NCBI RefSeq assembly: GCF_051131705.1
Contig: NZ_CP180316.1
Location: 1,178,001-1,242,000 of the forward strand
DNA length: 64,000 nt
Source of the DNA: Arthrobacter_M sp030063245
GTDB taxonomy: Bacteria > Actinomycetota > Actinomycetes > Actinomycetales > Micrococcaceae
Reading direction: 5' to 3'
Below, piece by piece: positions 49,573 to 57,918 of the stretch. Position 1 is the stretch's first letter. Every line of letters starts with the position of its first letter. The translations under genes were made by a program, and so were the position numbers. Under the pieces are notes generated by a model that was not told the origin of the DNA, did not search any database, and was given only the letters and a program-made list of their open reading frames with translations.

Positions 49573-49603
49573 TAGACTGGGCGGGGCGGGAAACCGACCC
49601 GCC
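49573..49603 (+). promoter_or_regulatory. pheS promoter -10 and leader hairpin
   Basis: TAGACT (49573-49578) would place the start of transcription near 49585. Exactly there GGCGGG (49585-49590) can pair with CCCGCC (49598-49603). The resulting ~53-nt leader with a 5' hairpin shows no T-box motif. Confidence 0.45.
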
Positions 49604-49637
49604 ACCCTGTCCTGACGAGCTTAGGTAACAACAGTAG

Positions 49638-50783
49638 ATGTCTGACAAAACCGAGAAATCCGCCCCAGCAGCAGACGCCGCGGTACCCGAAACGGTACCG
49701 GCATTGGTCCCGGAAGCGGTACCGGAGGCGGTCCTTGGCGCGCAGGCCGCACCCGACCCGACCGACGAAGCGTCCATAACTGCCGCCGTCGGGCAGGCGG
49801 TTGCCGCCTTCGCCGCCGCCGCCACGCTGGACGGGCTCAAGGCCGCGCGGCTGGCGCACACGGGGGAAAAGTCCCCGCTGAGCCTGGCCAACCGCGGCAT
49901 CGGCTCGCTGGCCAAGGAGCAGAAGGCAGCGGCCGGCAAGCTGATGGGCGCGTCGCGCGGCCAGGTCAATAAGGCGCTCGCGGCCCGGACCGCCGAGCTG
50001 GAGGCCGAAGACGCCGCGCGGATCCTGGTCGAGGAAACCGTCGACGTCACGGCGGCAGCGCGCCGCCGTCGTGCCGGCGCACGGCACCCGCTTTCCACGC
50101 TGCAGGAGCGCGTGAGCGACATCTTTGTGGGCATGGGCTGGGAAATCGCGGAAGGGCCGGAGCTGGAGAGCGAGTGGTTCAACTTTGACGCGCTGAACTT
50201 CAAGCCGGACCACCCGGCGCGCGAAATGCAGGACACCTTATTCGTGGAGCCTCCGGAGGCTCATCTGGTGCTGCGCACACACACCTCCCCGGTGCAGGTG
50301 CGGTCCATGCTGGAACGGGAGCTGCCCATTTACGTGTTGTGCCCGGGTAAAGTGTTCCGCACCGACGAGCTCGATGCGACGCACACCCCGGTGTTCCACC
50401 AGTTCGAGGGCCTGGCGATCGACAAGGACCTTTCCATGGCGGATCTGGTGGGCACACTGGAGCATTTCACCCGCCAGCTCTTCGGCGATGAGGCGAAGGT
50501 CCGGCTGCGTCCAAACTTCTTTCCGTTCACCGAACCGTCCGCGGAACTGGACATCTGGCATCCCGGTGCCAAGGGCGGCCCGCGTTGGATTGAATGGGGC
50601 GGCTGCGGGATGGTCAATCCGAACGTGCTCCGCGCGGCCGGTATTGATCCACAGACTTATTCAGGTTTTGCCTTTGGCATGGGCATTGAACGTGCCCTGA
50701 TGTTCCGCAATGAGGTCGGCGATATGCGGGACATGATCGAGGGCGATGTACGTTTCAGCGAGCACTTCGGGATGGAGATCTAG
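49638..50783 (+). CDS. pheS: Phenylalanine-tRNA ligase alpha subunit
   Basis: A 381-aa class II synthetase catalytic subunit. Motif 1 region HPLSTLQERVSDIFVGMGWEI, motif 2 FRTDELDATHTPVFHQFEGLAID, motif 3 GFAFGMGIERALMFRNEVGDMRDM. The N-terminal coiled-coil domain (tRNA contact) is preceded by a ~40-residue Ala/Pro/Val-rich extension (VPETVPALVPEAVPEAVLGA), making it ~30 aa longer than usual. The start is uncertain since the RBS is weak, but ATG 49638 is the best. 2 bp before pheT. Confidence 0.97.
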   Translation: MSDKTEKSAPAADAAVPETVPALVPEAVPEAVLGAQAAPDPTDEASITAAVGQAVAAFAAAATLDGLKAARLAHTGEKSPLSLANRGIGSLAKEQKAAAGKLMGASRGQVNKALAARTAELEAEDAARILVEETVDVTAAARRRRAGARHPLSTLQERVSDIFVGMGWEIAEGPELESEWFNFDALNFKPDHPAREMQDTLFVEPPEAHLVLRTHTSPVQVRSMLERELPIYVLCPGKVFRTDELDATHTPVFHQFEGLAIDKDLSMADLVGTLEHFTRQLFGDEAKVRLRPNFFPFTEPSAELDIWHPGAKGGPRWIEWGGCGMVNPNVLRAAGIDPQTYSGFAFGMGIERALMFRNEVGDMRDMIEGDVRFSEHFGMEI

Positions 50784-50785
50784 GC

Positions 50786-53332
50786 ATGAGAATCCCACTT
50801 TCCTGGCTGCGCGGGTTTGCGCAGGTACCGGCGGACGCGACTGCCGAAGATGTGATGGCCGAACTGGTCAAAGTCGGTTTTGAGGAAGAGGGTGTGCACC
50901 GCCCGGGCGATGAAATCAGCGGCCCGATTGTCGTCGGCCAGGTGCTCTCGCTCGAGGCGGAGCCGCAGACCAACGGCAAGACCATCAACTGGTGCGAGGT
51001 CCGCGTTGTCCCCGAAGGCCTGACCCAGACCCTGACAGGCGACGGCGTTGATCCGTCGGGCGTGCAGGGCATCGTCTGCGGCGCCCACAACTTCGAGGTT
51101 GGGGACAAGGTGGTGGTCACCCTCCCCGGCGCCGTGCTGCCCGGAGACTTCAGAATCGCGCCCCGGACAACCTATGGGCACGTCTCTGCCGGCATGATTG
51201 CCTCGGTGCGTGAGCTGGGCATCGGCGAGGACCACGACGGTATCCTGGTGCTGAGCACTCTGGGCCTGGACCCCGAGATCGGCACGGACGCCCTCGAACT
51301 GCTCGGCCTCCATGACGAGGCCGCCGAAATCAACGTGACGCCGGACCGCGGCTATGTGCTCAGCATCCGCGGCGTGGCCCGTGAATTCGCGCACGCCACC
51401 GGCACCGCCTTCCTCGATCCGGCGGCACAGATATCTGTCACACGTTCCAGCGGCGCCGGTTATCCGGTGCGGCTCGAGGATGCGGCCCCCATCTACGGCA
51501 AGCCCGGCTGCGACCGTTTTGTAGCACGGACGGTCCACGGAATTAACCCGACCGCGCCAACACCGGCCTGGATGTCCGCCCGTCTGCGCCTGGCGGGCAT
51601 GCGGTCCATCTCGCTGCCGGTCGACATTTCAAACTATGTGATGTTTGAACTAGGCCAACCGACCCATTGCTACGACGCCGACAAACTGGCCGACGGCATC
51701 GTGGTTCGGCGCGCAACCCCGGGGGAGACTCTGCGGACCCTCGACGGCAAGGTGCGCACCCTCGACCCGGAGGACCTGCTCATTACTGACGGTGCGGGCC
51801 CGATCGGCATCGCCGGTCTCATGGGCGGTGCCTCCACCGAGTGTTCCGACGCCACCGTCAACGTCCTGGTCGAGGCCGCCCACTTCGACGAGGTGAGCGT
51901 CGCGCGCTCCCGCCGCCGTCACAAACTGCCATCCGAGGCGTCCAAGCGCTTCGAACGCGGCGTCGACTGGCAGATGGCCGACAAGGCCGCGCAGCGTGTC
52001 ATCGATCTGCTCGTGGAACTGGCCGGCGGCACCGAGGACACCACCGTGACCGACGTCGGCACCGAGCCCGCGGCGGTCACGATCACGCTGCCGTCCGGCT
52101 TTGCCTCCGCCCTGATCGGCATCGACTTCACCGATGGCCAGATCGTCACGGCGCTCACCGATGTGGGCGGCACGGTGGAAAAGATCGACGGCGGCTACCG
52201 GGTCACCGCCCCTAGCTGGCGCCACGACCTGGAAACGCCGGAAGACCTGACCGAGGAAATAGCGCGGCTGGTCGGCTACGACAAGATTCCCGCCACGCTC
52301 CCGGTGGCCCCGCCAGGCCGCGGCCTCTCGCGCCCACAGCAGCTCCGCCGTCGTGCACTGCAGGCTTTGGCCGACGCCGGCCTGACCGAAGTCCTGGCCT
52401 ACCCTTTCATTTCCAAGGAAGACAACGACACGTTCGGTGTGGCCGACGCCGGGGCTGAGCGTTCCGCCATCAAGCTGGCAAACCCGTTGAGCGAGGAAAA
52501 CGGCTACCTGCGGACCTCGATCCTGCCGGGGCTGATCGAGGTGGCCAAGCGCAACCATTCCCGCGGCTTCCGCGACGTGGCCCTGTTTGAGGCCGGGTTG
52601 GTGTTCCTCCCGGACGGAACGCAGGGCACCGAAAGCATTCCGCCGCTGGGCCTGTTGCCTTCCGAGGACGTGTTGGCCGCGCTCTATGATGGGGTGCCGG
52701 AGCAGCCGCTGCACATCGGCGCCGTACTGACGGGCAAGGATTCCCCGCTGGCCGCGGGTCACTCCGGGCGGGCCTGGGACTATGCCGACGCCCTGGATTT
52801 TGTTCGCCTCATCGGCGCTGTCCTCGGCGTCGAGGTGGTGATCAGCCAGGGTTTGCACCAGGCGTTCCACCCCGGGCGCACCGCGGTGCTGACACTGCGC
52901 AGCGGGGATGTTGTCGGCTACGCCGGTGAGCTCCATCCGAAGCTGTTGGCGGAGCTGGATATGCCTGCCCGCTCGGTGGCGCTGGAACTGGACGCCGACC
53001 AGCTGTTCGAGGCCGCGCCGGACGTCATTGTGGCCAAGCACATCTCCACCTTTCCGATCGCCACCCAGGATGTTGCCCTCGTGGTTCCGGCCCGGATTCC
53101 GGCCGAAGACGTGCTGGCGGCACTGCGCGAGGGGGCCGGGGAACTGCTCGAAGATGTAGCGCTGTTCGATGACTACCGCGGAACCGGGATCGGCGAGGAC
53201 CGGAAGTCCTTGGCCTTCGGGCTGCGGTTCCGGGCCGATGACAGGACGCTGACAGCGGACGAAGCCACCGCGGCCCGGGAAGCGGCCGTTGCGGTTGCCG
53301 CCGAACGGTTCGGAGCAGTCCTGAGGGGCTAG
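50786..53332 (+). CDS. pheT: Phenylalanine-tRNA ligase beta subunit
   Basis: An 848-aa subunit of normal length. MRIPLSWLRGFAQVP start, N-terminal tRNA-binding (EMAP-like) domain about 40-155, B3/4 editing domain (SLPVDISNYVMFELGQPTHCYDADKL), B5 domain, catalytic-like core (PEDLTEEIARLVGYDKIPATLP, LRTSILPGLIEVAKRNHSRG), and C-terminal anticodon-recognition ferredoxin domain (HISTFPIATQDVALVVPARIP to the end). Forms the alpha2beta2 enzyme with PheS. Ends just before an inverted-repeat element. Confidence 0.98.
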   Translation: MRIPLSWLRGFAQVPADATAEDVMAELVKVGFEEEGVHRPGDEISGPIVVGQVLSLEAEPQTNGKTINWCEVRVVPEGLTQTLTGDGVDPSGVQGIVCGAHNFEVGDKVVVTLPGAVLPGDFRIAPRTTYGHVSAGMIASVRELGIGEDHDGILVLSTLGLDPEIGTDALELLGLHDEAAEINVTPDRGYVLSIRGVAREFAHATGTAFLDPAAQISVTRSSGAGYPVRLEDAAPIYGKPGCDRFVARTVHGINPTAPTPAWMSARLRLAGMRSISLPVDISNYVMFELGQPTHCYDADKLADGIVVRRATPGETLRTLDGKVRTLDPEDLLITDGAGPIGIAGLMGGASTECSDATVNVLVEAAHFDEVSVARSRRRHKLPSEASKRFERGVDWQMADKAAQRVIDLLVELAGGTEDTTVTDVGTEPAAVTITLPSGFASALIGIDFTDGQIVTALTDVGGTVEKIDGGYRVTAPSWRHDLETPEDLTEEIARLVGYDKIPATLPVAPPGRGLSRPQQLRRRALQALADAGLTEVLAYPFISKEDNDTFGVADAGAERSAIKLANPLSEENGYLRTSILPGLIEVAKRNHSRGFRDVALFEAGLVFLPDGTQGTESIPPLGLLPSEDVLAALYDGVPEQPLHIGAVLTGKDSPLAAGHSGRAWDYADALDFVRLIGAVLGVEVVISQGLHQAFHPGRTAVLTLRSGDVVGYAGELHPKLLAELDMPARSVALELDADQLFEAAPDVIVAKHISTFPIATQDVALVVPARIPAEDVLAALREGAGELLEDVALFDDYRGTGIGEDRKSLAFGLRFRADDRTLTADEATAAREAAVAVAAERFGAVLRG

Positions 53333-53353
53333 CGCCGCGCCCTTTTCCCCATC

Positions 53354-53411
53354 GGTGTAGCTCTTCGCGCCCATGTTTTACTGCTGGGACCTGGGTGCGA
53401 AGTGCTACACC
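53354..53411. terminator. 58-bp inverted repeat between convergent pheT and qor
   Basis: GGTGTAGC-T-CTTCGC-G-CCCA pairs with TGGG-T-GCGAAG-T-GCTACACC: 18 of 20 arm positions pair around an 18-nt loop. It can terminate either direction, but the structure is larger than a usual terminator and resembles the element at 54496-54559 in design, so a mobile or dispersed palindrome is possible. Confidence 0.65.
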
Positions 53412-53443
53412 CATCGGGATCGATGGGCGCAAGGTGACGGAGA

Positions 53444-54418
53444 CTAAGGCACGAGCAGAACTTTGCCGGTGGTTTTGCGGGCCTGCAGATCGGTGTGTGC
53501 CTGTGCTGCCTCGGCCAGCGGATAGCGTGCACCGATCCGCACCTCCAGTTTCCCGGTGGCGGCGGCCGTGAAAACCTCCTGGGACCGCCAGCGGCGTTCC
53601 TGCGGATTCTGCAGGAAGTCTCCCAGCTTCGGCCGGGTGATGCTCAGTGAGCCGCCCGCGTTAAGCCGCTGCAGATCAAACGGCGGCACCGGACCGGACG
53701 CGGCTCCGTAGAGCACCAGCGTGCCGCGCAGCCGCAGCGCTTTAAGCGAGCCGTCAAACGTATTCTTTCCGACGCCGTCGTACACGACATCAACACCGGT
53801 TCCGTCGGTGATTGCGCGCACCCGCTCGGGAAAGCCGTCATAGCGCAACACCTCGTCCGCCCCGGCCCCGCGTGCCAGCGCTTCCTTTTCGTCGGTGGAG
53901 ACGGTGCTGATCACCCGTGCGCCGCGGTCCTTGAGCAGCTGAATGAGCAGCAGCCCGACGCCGCCGGCACCGGCATGGGTCAGCACCGTCTGCCCTGGCT
54001 CCACATGGTAGGAGGAGTTGATCAGGTAATGCGCCGTCATGCCCTGCAGCGGCAGTGCGGCAGCTACGTCGTCGGACACTCCATCGGGAACCTGAAGCGC
54101 CTTCGCGGCTTCGACGACGGTGAACTCGGCATAGGTTGACCGGCCCTCCGCGGTGGCGACGCGTTGCCCGACGGCGAAGTCCTCCACGCCGTCCCCTACC
54201 GCGACGATGCTGCCCGCAGCTTCAGAACCTGGGGTATACGGCAGATCAATGGCGTAGTGGCCGCTGCGCTGGTATGTCTCGATGAAATTCACCCCGCTGG
54301 CGGCCACCTTGATCAGCAGTTCACCGGGTCCGGCCAGCGGCATCGGGACGTCGGCTGCCCGCAGGACATCGGGACCACCGGTCTCCGTGACGACAATCGC
54401 TTTCATGTTCTCGCTCAT
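53444..54418 (-). CDS. qor: Quinone oxidoreductase (zeta-crystallin type)
   Basis: A 324-aa zinc-free medium-chain dehydrogenase reducing quinones with NADPH. MKAIVVTETGGPDVLRAADVP at the N-terminus, SGVNFIETYQRSGHY, and the Rossmann motif LTHAGAGGVGLLLIQLLKDRGARVI (AxxGxxG). No zinc-binding cysteines. ATG 54418 (MSENMKAI) follows GGAGCCATCTC; the Met at residue 5 is an alternative. It sits between pheT and argC, with an inverted repeat on each side, where M. tuberculosis also carries an unrelated inserted gene. Confidence 0.93.
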   Translation of the reverse strand: MSENMKAIVVTETGGPDVLRAADVPMPLAGPGELLIKVAASGVNFIETYQRSGHYAIDLPYTPGSEAAGSIVAVGDGVEDFAVGQRVATAEGRSTYAEFTVVEAAKALQVPDGVSDDVAAALPLQGMTAHYLINSSYHVEPGQTVLTHAGAGGVGLLLIQLLKDRGARVISTVSTDEKEALARGAGADEVLRYDGFPERVRAITDGTGVDVVYDGVGKNTFDGSLKALRLRGTLVLYGAASGPVPPFDLQRLNAGGSLSITRPKLGDFLQNPQERRWRSQEVFTAAATGKLEVRIGARYPLAEAAQAHTDLQARKTTGKVLLVP

Positions 54419-54495
54419 GAGATGGCTCCATTTGCTCAGCTGGATATGCGGATGGGTCTCATCTCCATGCTAGGACCTGCCGCAAACCTCCCGTC

Positions 54496-54559
54496 CCAAC
54501 TGGGTCGCATTTATGGCACTCAAATCGTCTTTTGGGTGCCATATCTGCGACTCAGTTGG
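54496..54559. repeat. 64-bp inverted repeat upstream of qor and argC
   Basis: CCAACTG-G-GTCGCA-..-TATGGCAC pairs with GTGCCATA-..-TGCGAC-T-CAGTTGG around a ~14-nt loop. It lies between divergent genes and so is not a terminator. Arm length, interrupted pairing and the shared TGGGTGC near the centre of the right arm resemble the element at 53354-53411. Confidence 0.75.
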
Positions 54560-54572
54560 AGGAGGTGCCGCG

Positions 54573-54618
54573 AAATATGCATAATTATCGGTGGCTATGA
54601 ATAAATCTGCTGTATGCT
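54573..54618 (+). promoter_or_regulatory. argC leaderless promoter with putative ArgR boxes
   Basis: The -10 TATGCT (54613-54618) ends 6 nt before the argC ATG. Upstream, ATATGCATAATTATCGG (54575-54591) and CTATGAATAAATCTGCTG (54595-54612) resemble pairs of ARG boxes (consensus TNTGAATWWWWATTCANW), AT-rich in an otherwise GC-rich context. argR lies in the same cluster, so arginine-dependent repression is likely. Confidence 0.6.
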
Positions 54619-54624
54619 GGGTCC

Positions 54625-55782
54625 ATGACGATCTCTGTAGCGGTGTCGGGAGCCAGCGGTTATGCCGGGGGAGAGGTGCTGCGCCTGTTGGCGGGCCATC
54701 CGGAGGTGACGATCGGCGCCATCACAGCGCACAGCAACGCCGGCGCGCGTCTGGGCGAACTCCAGCCGCACCTGCATTCTCTCGCGGACCGGCTGCTGGA
54801 GGAGACCACTGTCGACAACCTGGCAGGCCACGATGTGGTGTTCCTGGCCCTGCCGCATGGTGCGTCTGCGGAGATCGCCCGCCAGCTGCCTGCGGACACC
54901 CTGGTGATTGACGCCGGCGCCGACCATCGGCTCGAGGATCCGGCGGCCTGGGAGAAGTTTTACGGCTCCGCCCACGCCGGCACCTGGCCGTACGGGCTGC
55001 CCGAACTGCCCGGGCACCGGGAAAGGCTGCGGAATGCCCGGCGGATCGCCGTCCCGGGCTGTTACCCGACCAGCGCGCTGCTGGCGCTGGCCCCCGGTTT
55101 CGCGGCAGGCGCCCTGATGCCCGACGACGTCGTCATCGTTTCGGCGTCCGGAACCTCGGGTGCCGGCAAGACCGCTAAGGTCAACCTCATCGGCTCCGAG
55201 GTCATGGGCTCGATGAGCCCCTACGGCGTGGGCGGCGGCCACCGGCACACGCCGGAGATCGAACAGGGCCTCTCCGCCGCCGCCGGAACTGCCGTCACCG
55301 TGTCCTTTACACCCACGCTGGCGCCGATGAGCCGCGGGATCCTGGCCACGGCCACGGCCAAGGTCGTCCCGCGGATGCGCGCCAGCATCGGTCAAGGCAG
55401 CATCGGTCAAGGCAGCGCCGGTCAAGGCAGCGCCGGTCAAGGCAGCATCGGAGGAACCGGTGCCGAAGAAGACAGCGCATATAAAGCCGGCGCAGGCAAC
55501 GCTGCCGAAGCGGAACTGCGGCAGATCTGGCTGGATGCCTACGAGGACGAGCCGTTTGTCCACGTTCTGCCGCCCGGTCAATGGCCCTCCACCAAGTCCG
55601 TCCAAGGGTCCAACCACGTGGCGCTGCAGATTGCCTTCGACGCGCATGCCGGCCGCGTGATTGTCTGCTGCGCCATCGACAATCTGACCAAGGGCACCGC
55701 CGGCGGCGCGGTGCAGTCCATGAACATTGCCCTCGGCCTGGACGAAACGACAGGCCTGACCTTCCAAGGAGTAGCACCATGA
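54625..55782 (+). CDS. argC: N-acetyl-gamma-glutamyl-phosphate reductase ArgC
   Basis: A 385-aa enzyme of arginine synthesis reducing N-acetylglutamyl phosphate. NADP-binding start ISVAVSGASGYAGGEVLRLL, catalytic Cys in VPGCYPTSALLAL (about residue 148), and SGAGK. A repetitive insertion (GQGSIGQGSAGQGS, about residues 254-275, with ~20 further linker residues) expands it from the usual ~345. ATG 54625, leaderless promoter. First gene of argCJBDFRGH; stop overlaps argJ ATG. Confidence 0.97.
   Translation: MTISVAVSGASGYAGGEVLRLLAGHPEVTIGAITAHSNAGARLGELQPHLHSLADRLLEETTVDNLAGHDVVFLALPHGASAEIARQLPADTLVIDAGADHRLEDPAAWEKFYGSAHAGTWPYGLPELPGHRERLRNARRIAVPGCYPTSALLALAPGFAAGALMPDDVVIVSASGTSGAGKTAKVNLIGSEVMGSMSPYGVGGGHRHTPEIEQGLSAAAGTAVTVSFTPTLAPMSRGILATATAKVVPRMRASIGQGSIGQGSAGQGSAGQGSIGGTGAEEDSAYKAGAGNAAEAELRQIWLDAYEDEPFVHVLPPGQWPSTKSVQGSNHVALQIAFDAHAGRVIVCCAIDNLTKGTAGGAVQSMNIALGLDETTGLTFQGVAP
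55381..55451 (+). repeat. In-frame 15-bp repeats inside argC
   Basis: Four units of GGCAGCRYCGGTCAA (first with one variant) plus a partial fifth encode repeating (S/A)(I/A)GQG pentapeptides. In-frame length change would not disrupt the gene. Confidence 0.92.
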
Positions 55783-56930
55783 GCGTGACAACCGCCGCAG
55801 GATTCCGGGCCGCCGGTGTGACAGCCGGGCTGAAGGTCTCCGGAAGGTCCGATCTTGCCCTGGTGGTCAACGACGGGCCGCTAAAGCACGCCGCCGCCGT
55901 TTTCACGTCCAATCGGGTGGCCGCAGCCCCCGTGCACTGGTCGCGTCAGGTGCTCGGCGACGGTCGGGTGGATGCGGTGTTGCTCAATTCCGGCGGCGCC
56001 AATGCCTGCACGGGCCCGCAGGGCTTCCAGAATACGCACACAACGGCGGAGAAAGTGGCGGACCTGCTGGGCCTGTCCGCCGCTGATGTGGCGGTCTGTT
56101 CCACGGGTCTGATCGGCGAGCAGCTGCCGATGGACAAGCTCCTGCCCGGCATCGAAGCCGCTTCGGCGGCATTGAAGGACGACGGCGGCCCGGCGGCGGC
56201 CGAGGCGATCATGACCACCGACACGGTGGCCAAGGAGGCTGTCTTTGCCGGGGCCGGCTATTCGATCGGCGGCATGGCCAAGGGCGCAGGCATGCTCGCC
56301 CCCGGGCTGGCGACCATGCTGGTGGTGATCAGCACCGACGCCGTCGTCGAACCGAACGGGCTGGACGCGGCCCTGCGCGACGCGGTCCGGGTGAGTTTCA
56401 ACCGCGCCGATTCGGACGGCTGCATGTCCACCAATGACACGGTGCTGCTGCTGGCCTCCGGCGCGTCCGGGGTTTATCCGGAGATGGCCGAATTCACCGC
56501 CGGGCTGACCGGACTGTGCAGGCAGCTGGCCCGTGCGCTGATCGGCGACGCCGAGGGTGCCAGCCACGACATTGCCATTACGGCGATCAACGCCGCCACC
56601 GAGCACGATGCCGAACTCGCCGCGCGTGCCGTGGCACGCTCCAACCTGTTCAAAACGGCGATCTTCGGCAACGACCCGAACTGGGGACGCGTACTGTCCG
56701 CCGTCGGCACCACGGATGCGGTCTTCGAACCCGATCAGCTCAATGTCGCGATCAACGGCGTGCAGGTCTGCCGCAACGGGATGATCGGGGAGTCCCGGGA
56801 CCTGGTGGACCTGACGCCGCGGGAAGTGAACGTGGAAATCGATCTGCAGGCCGGAAAGGCCACCGCCACCATCCTGACCAATGACCTCACGCATGAGTAT
56901 GTTGAAGAAAACAGCGCTTACTCCTCCTGA
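55779..56930 (+). CDS. argJ: Bifunctional ornithine acetyltransferase / N-acetylglutamate synthase ArgJ
   Basis: A 383-aa self-cleaving enzyme that recycles the acetyl group from N-acetylornithine to glutamate. FRAAGVTAGLK and FTSNRVAAAPV at the N-terminus. Autoproteolysis occurs before Thr in MAKGAGMLAPGLATMLVVI (about residue 180-198, ATML). C-terminal NDPNWGRVLSAVG. The KGSGM of many homologues is KGAGM here. ATG overlaps the argC stop (ATGA). Whether it has full N-acetylglutamate synthase activity depends on the genome lacking argA, not visible here. Confidence 0.97.
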   Translation: MSVTTAAGFRAAGVTAGLKVSGRSDLALVVNDGPLKHAAAVFTSNRVAAAPVHWSRQVLGDGRVDAVLLNSGGANACTGPQGFQNTHTTAEKVADLLGLSAADVAVCSTGLIGEQLPMDKLLPGIEAASAALKDDGGPAAAEAIMTTDTVAKEAVFAGAGYSIGGMAKGAGMLAPGLATMLVVISTDAVVEPNGLDAALRDAVRVSFNRADSDGCMSTNDTVLLLASGASGVYPEMAEFTAGLTGLCRQLARALIGDAEGASHDIAITAINAATEHDAELAARAVARSNLFKTAIFGNDPNWGRVLSAVGTTDAVFEPDQLNVAINGVQVCRNGMIGESRDLVDLTPREVNVEIDLQAGKATATILTNDLTHEYVEENSAYSS

Positions 56931-57018
56931 CCCGCGCCGCAGCCACCGGTCCAACCCGTAGAGACCGCATCCGGTTCGGCCACCGAAATTTGACCCACCG
57001 AAACATAAGGATCCGTTC

Positions 57019-57918
57019 ATGACATCGGTCGCAGCAGCCCAGGATAAGGCAGCCACCCTGATCGAAGCGCTGCCTTGGATCCAGCGCTTCGCCGGCACCG
57101 TCGTCGTCGTTAAATACGGCGGAAACGCCATGATCAACGACGAGCTGCGCCGGGCGTTCGCCGAGGACATCGTCTTCCTGCACCACGTGGGCATCAAGCC
57201 GGTGGTGGTGCACGGCGGCGGCCCGCAGATCAACGCGATGCTGGGCCGGCTGGGCATTGAATCGGAGTTCAAGGGCGGGCTGCGAGTCACCACGCCGGAG
57301 GCCATGGACGTGGTCCGGATGGTGCTCACGGGACAAGTGGGGCGCGAGCTGGTGGGGCTCATCAACGCCCACGGGCCCTATGCCGTGGGATTGTCCGGGG
57401 AGGACGGTGCGCTGCTGCAAGCCGAGCGCACCGGGACCACGGTCGACGGCGAGCACGTCGACCTGGGCCAGGTGGGCGAGGTGGTGGGTGTGAACCCGGG
57501 GTCCATCCTGAACCTGCTCGATGCCGGCCGGATCCCGGTCATTTCCACCGTGGCACCGGAGCTCGGGCATGCGGAATCGGTGCTCAACGTCAACGCTGAT
57601 ACCGCCGCGGCCGCGCTGGCGGTGGCGCTGCAGGCCTCCAGGCTGGTGATTCTGACCGATGTGGAAGGCCTTTACGCCCGCTGGCCGGACAAATCGTCGC
57701 TGATCTCCGCGATTGGCGCCACCGAGCTGCGCAATCTGCTGCCCGGTCTGGAATCGGGCATGATCCCGAAGATGACCGCCTGCCTGAAGGCGGTCGACGG
57801 CGGCGTGCAGCGTGCCGCCGTGGTGGACGGCAGGAGCGCGCATTCCATGCTGCTGGAGCTCATCACGACCGCCGGTAACGGCACCCAGGTTTTTCCGGAC
57901 GAAGGGGAACCATCATGA
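57019..57918 (+). CDS. argB: Acetylglutamate kinase ArgB
   Basis: A 299-aa amino acid kinase phosphorylating N-acetylglutamate, usually the arginine-inhibited step. VVVKYGGNAMINDELRRAFA (Lys and glycine loop), VVVHGGGPQINAML, VNADTAAAALAVALQA and the C-terminal GTQVFPD are family hallmarks. An N-terminal helix of ~18 residues (AAAQDKAATLIEALPWIQRF) is the arginine-sensitive hexameric-type extension. ATG 57019, 88 bp after argJ, with AAGGATCC upstream; stop overlaps argD ATG. Confidence 0.98.
   Translation: MTSVAAAQDKAATLIEALPWIQRFAGTVVVVKYGGNAMINDELRRAFAEDIVFLHHVGIKPVVVHGGGPQINAMLGRLGIESEFKGGLRVTTPEAMDVVRMVLTGQVGRELVGLINAHGPYAVGLSGEDGALLQAERTGTTVDGEHVDLGQVGEVVGVNPGSILNLLDAGRIPVISTVAPELGHAESVLNVNADTAAAALAVALQASRLVILTDVEGLYARWPDKSSLISAIGATELRNLLPGLESGMIPKMTACLKAVDGGVQRAAVVDGRSAHSMLLELITTAGNGTQVFPDEGEPS

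Noticed and set aside
49573..49637. T-box riboswitch in the pheS leader
   Set aside because: The leader is only ~53 nt and lacks the T-box sequence and specifier loop.
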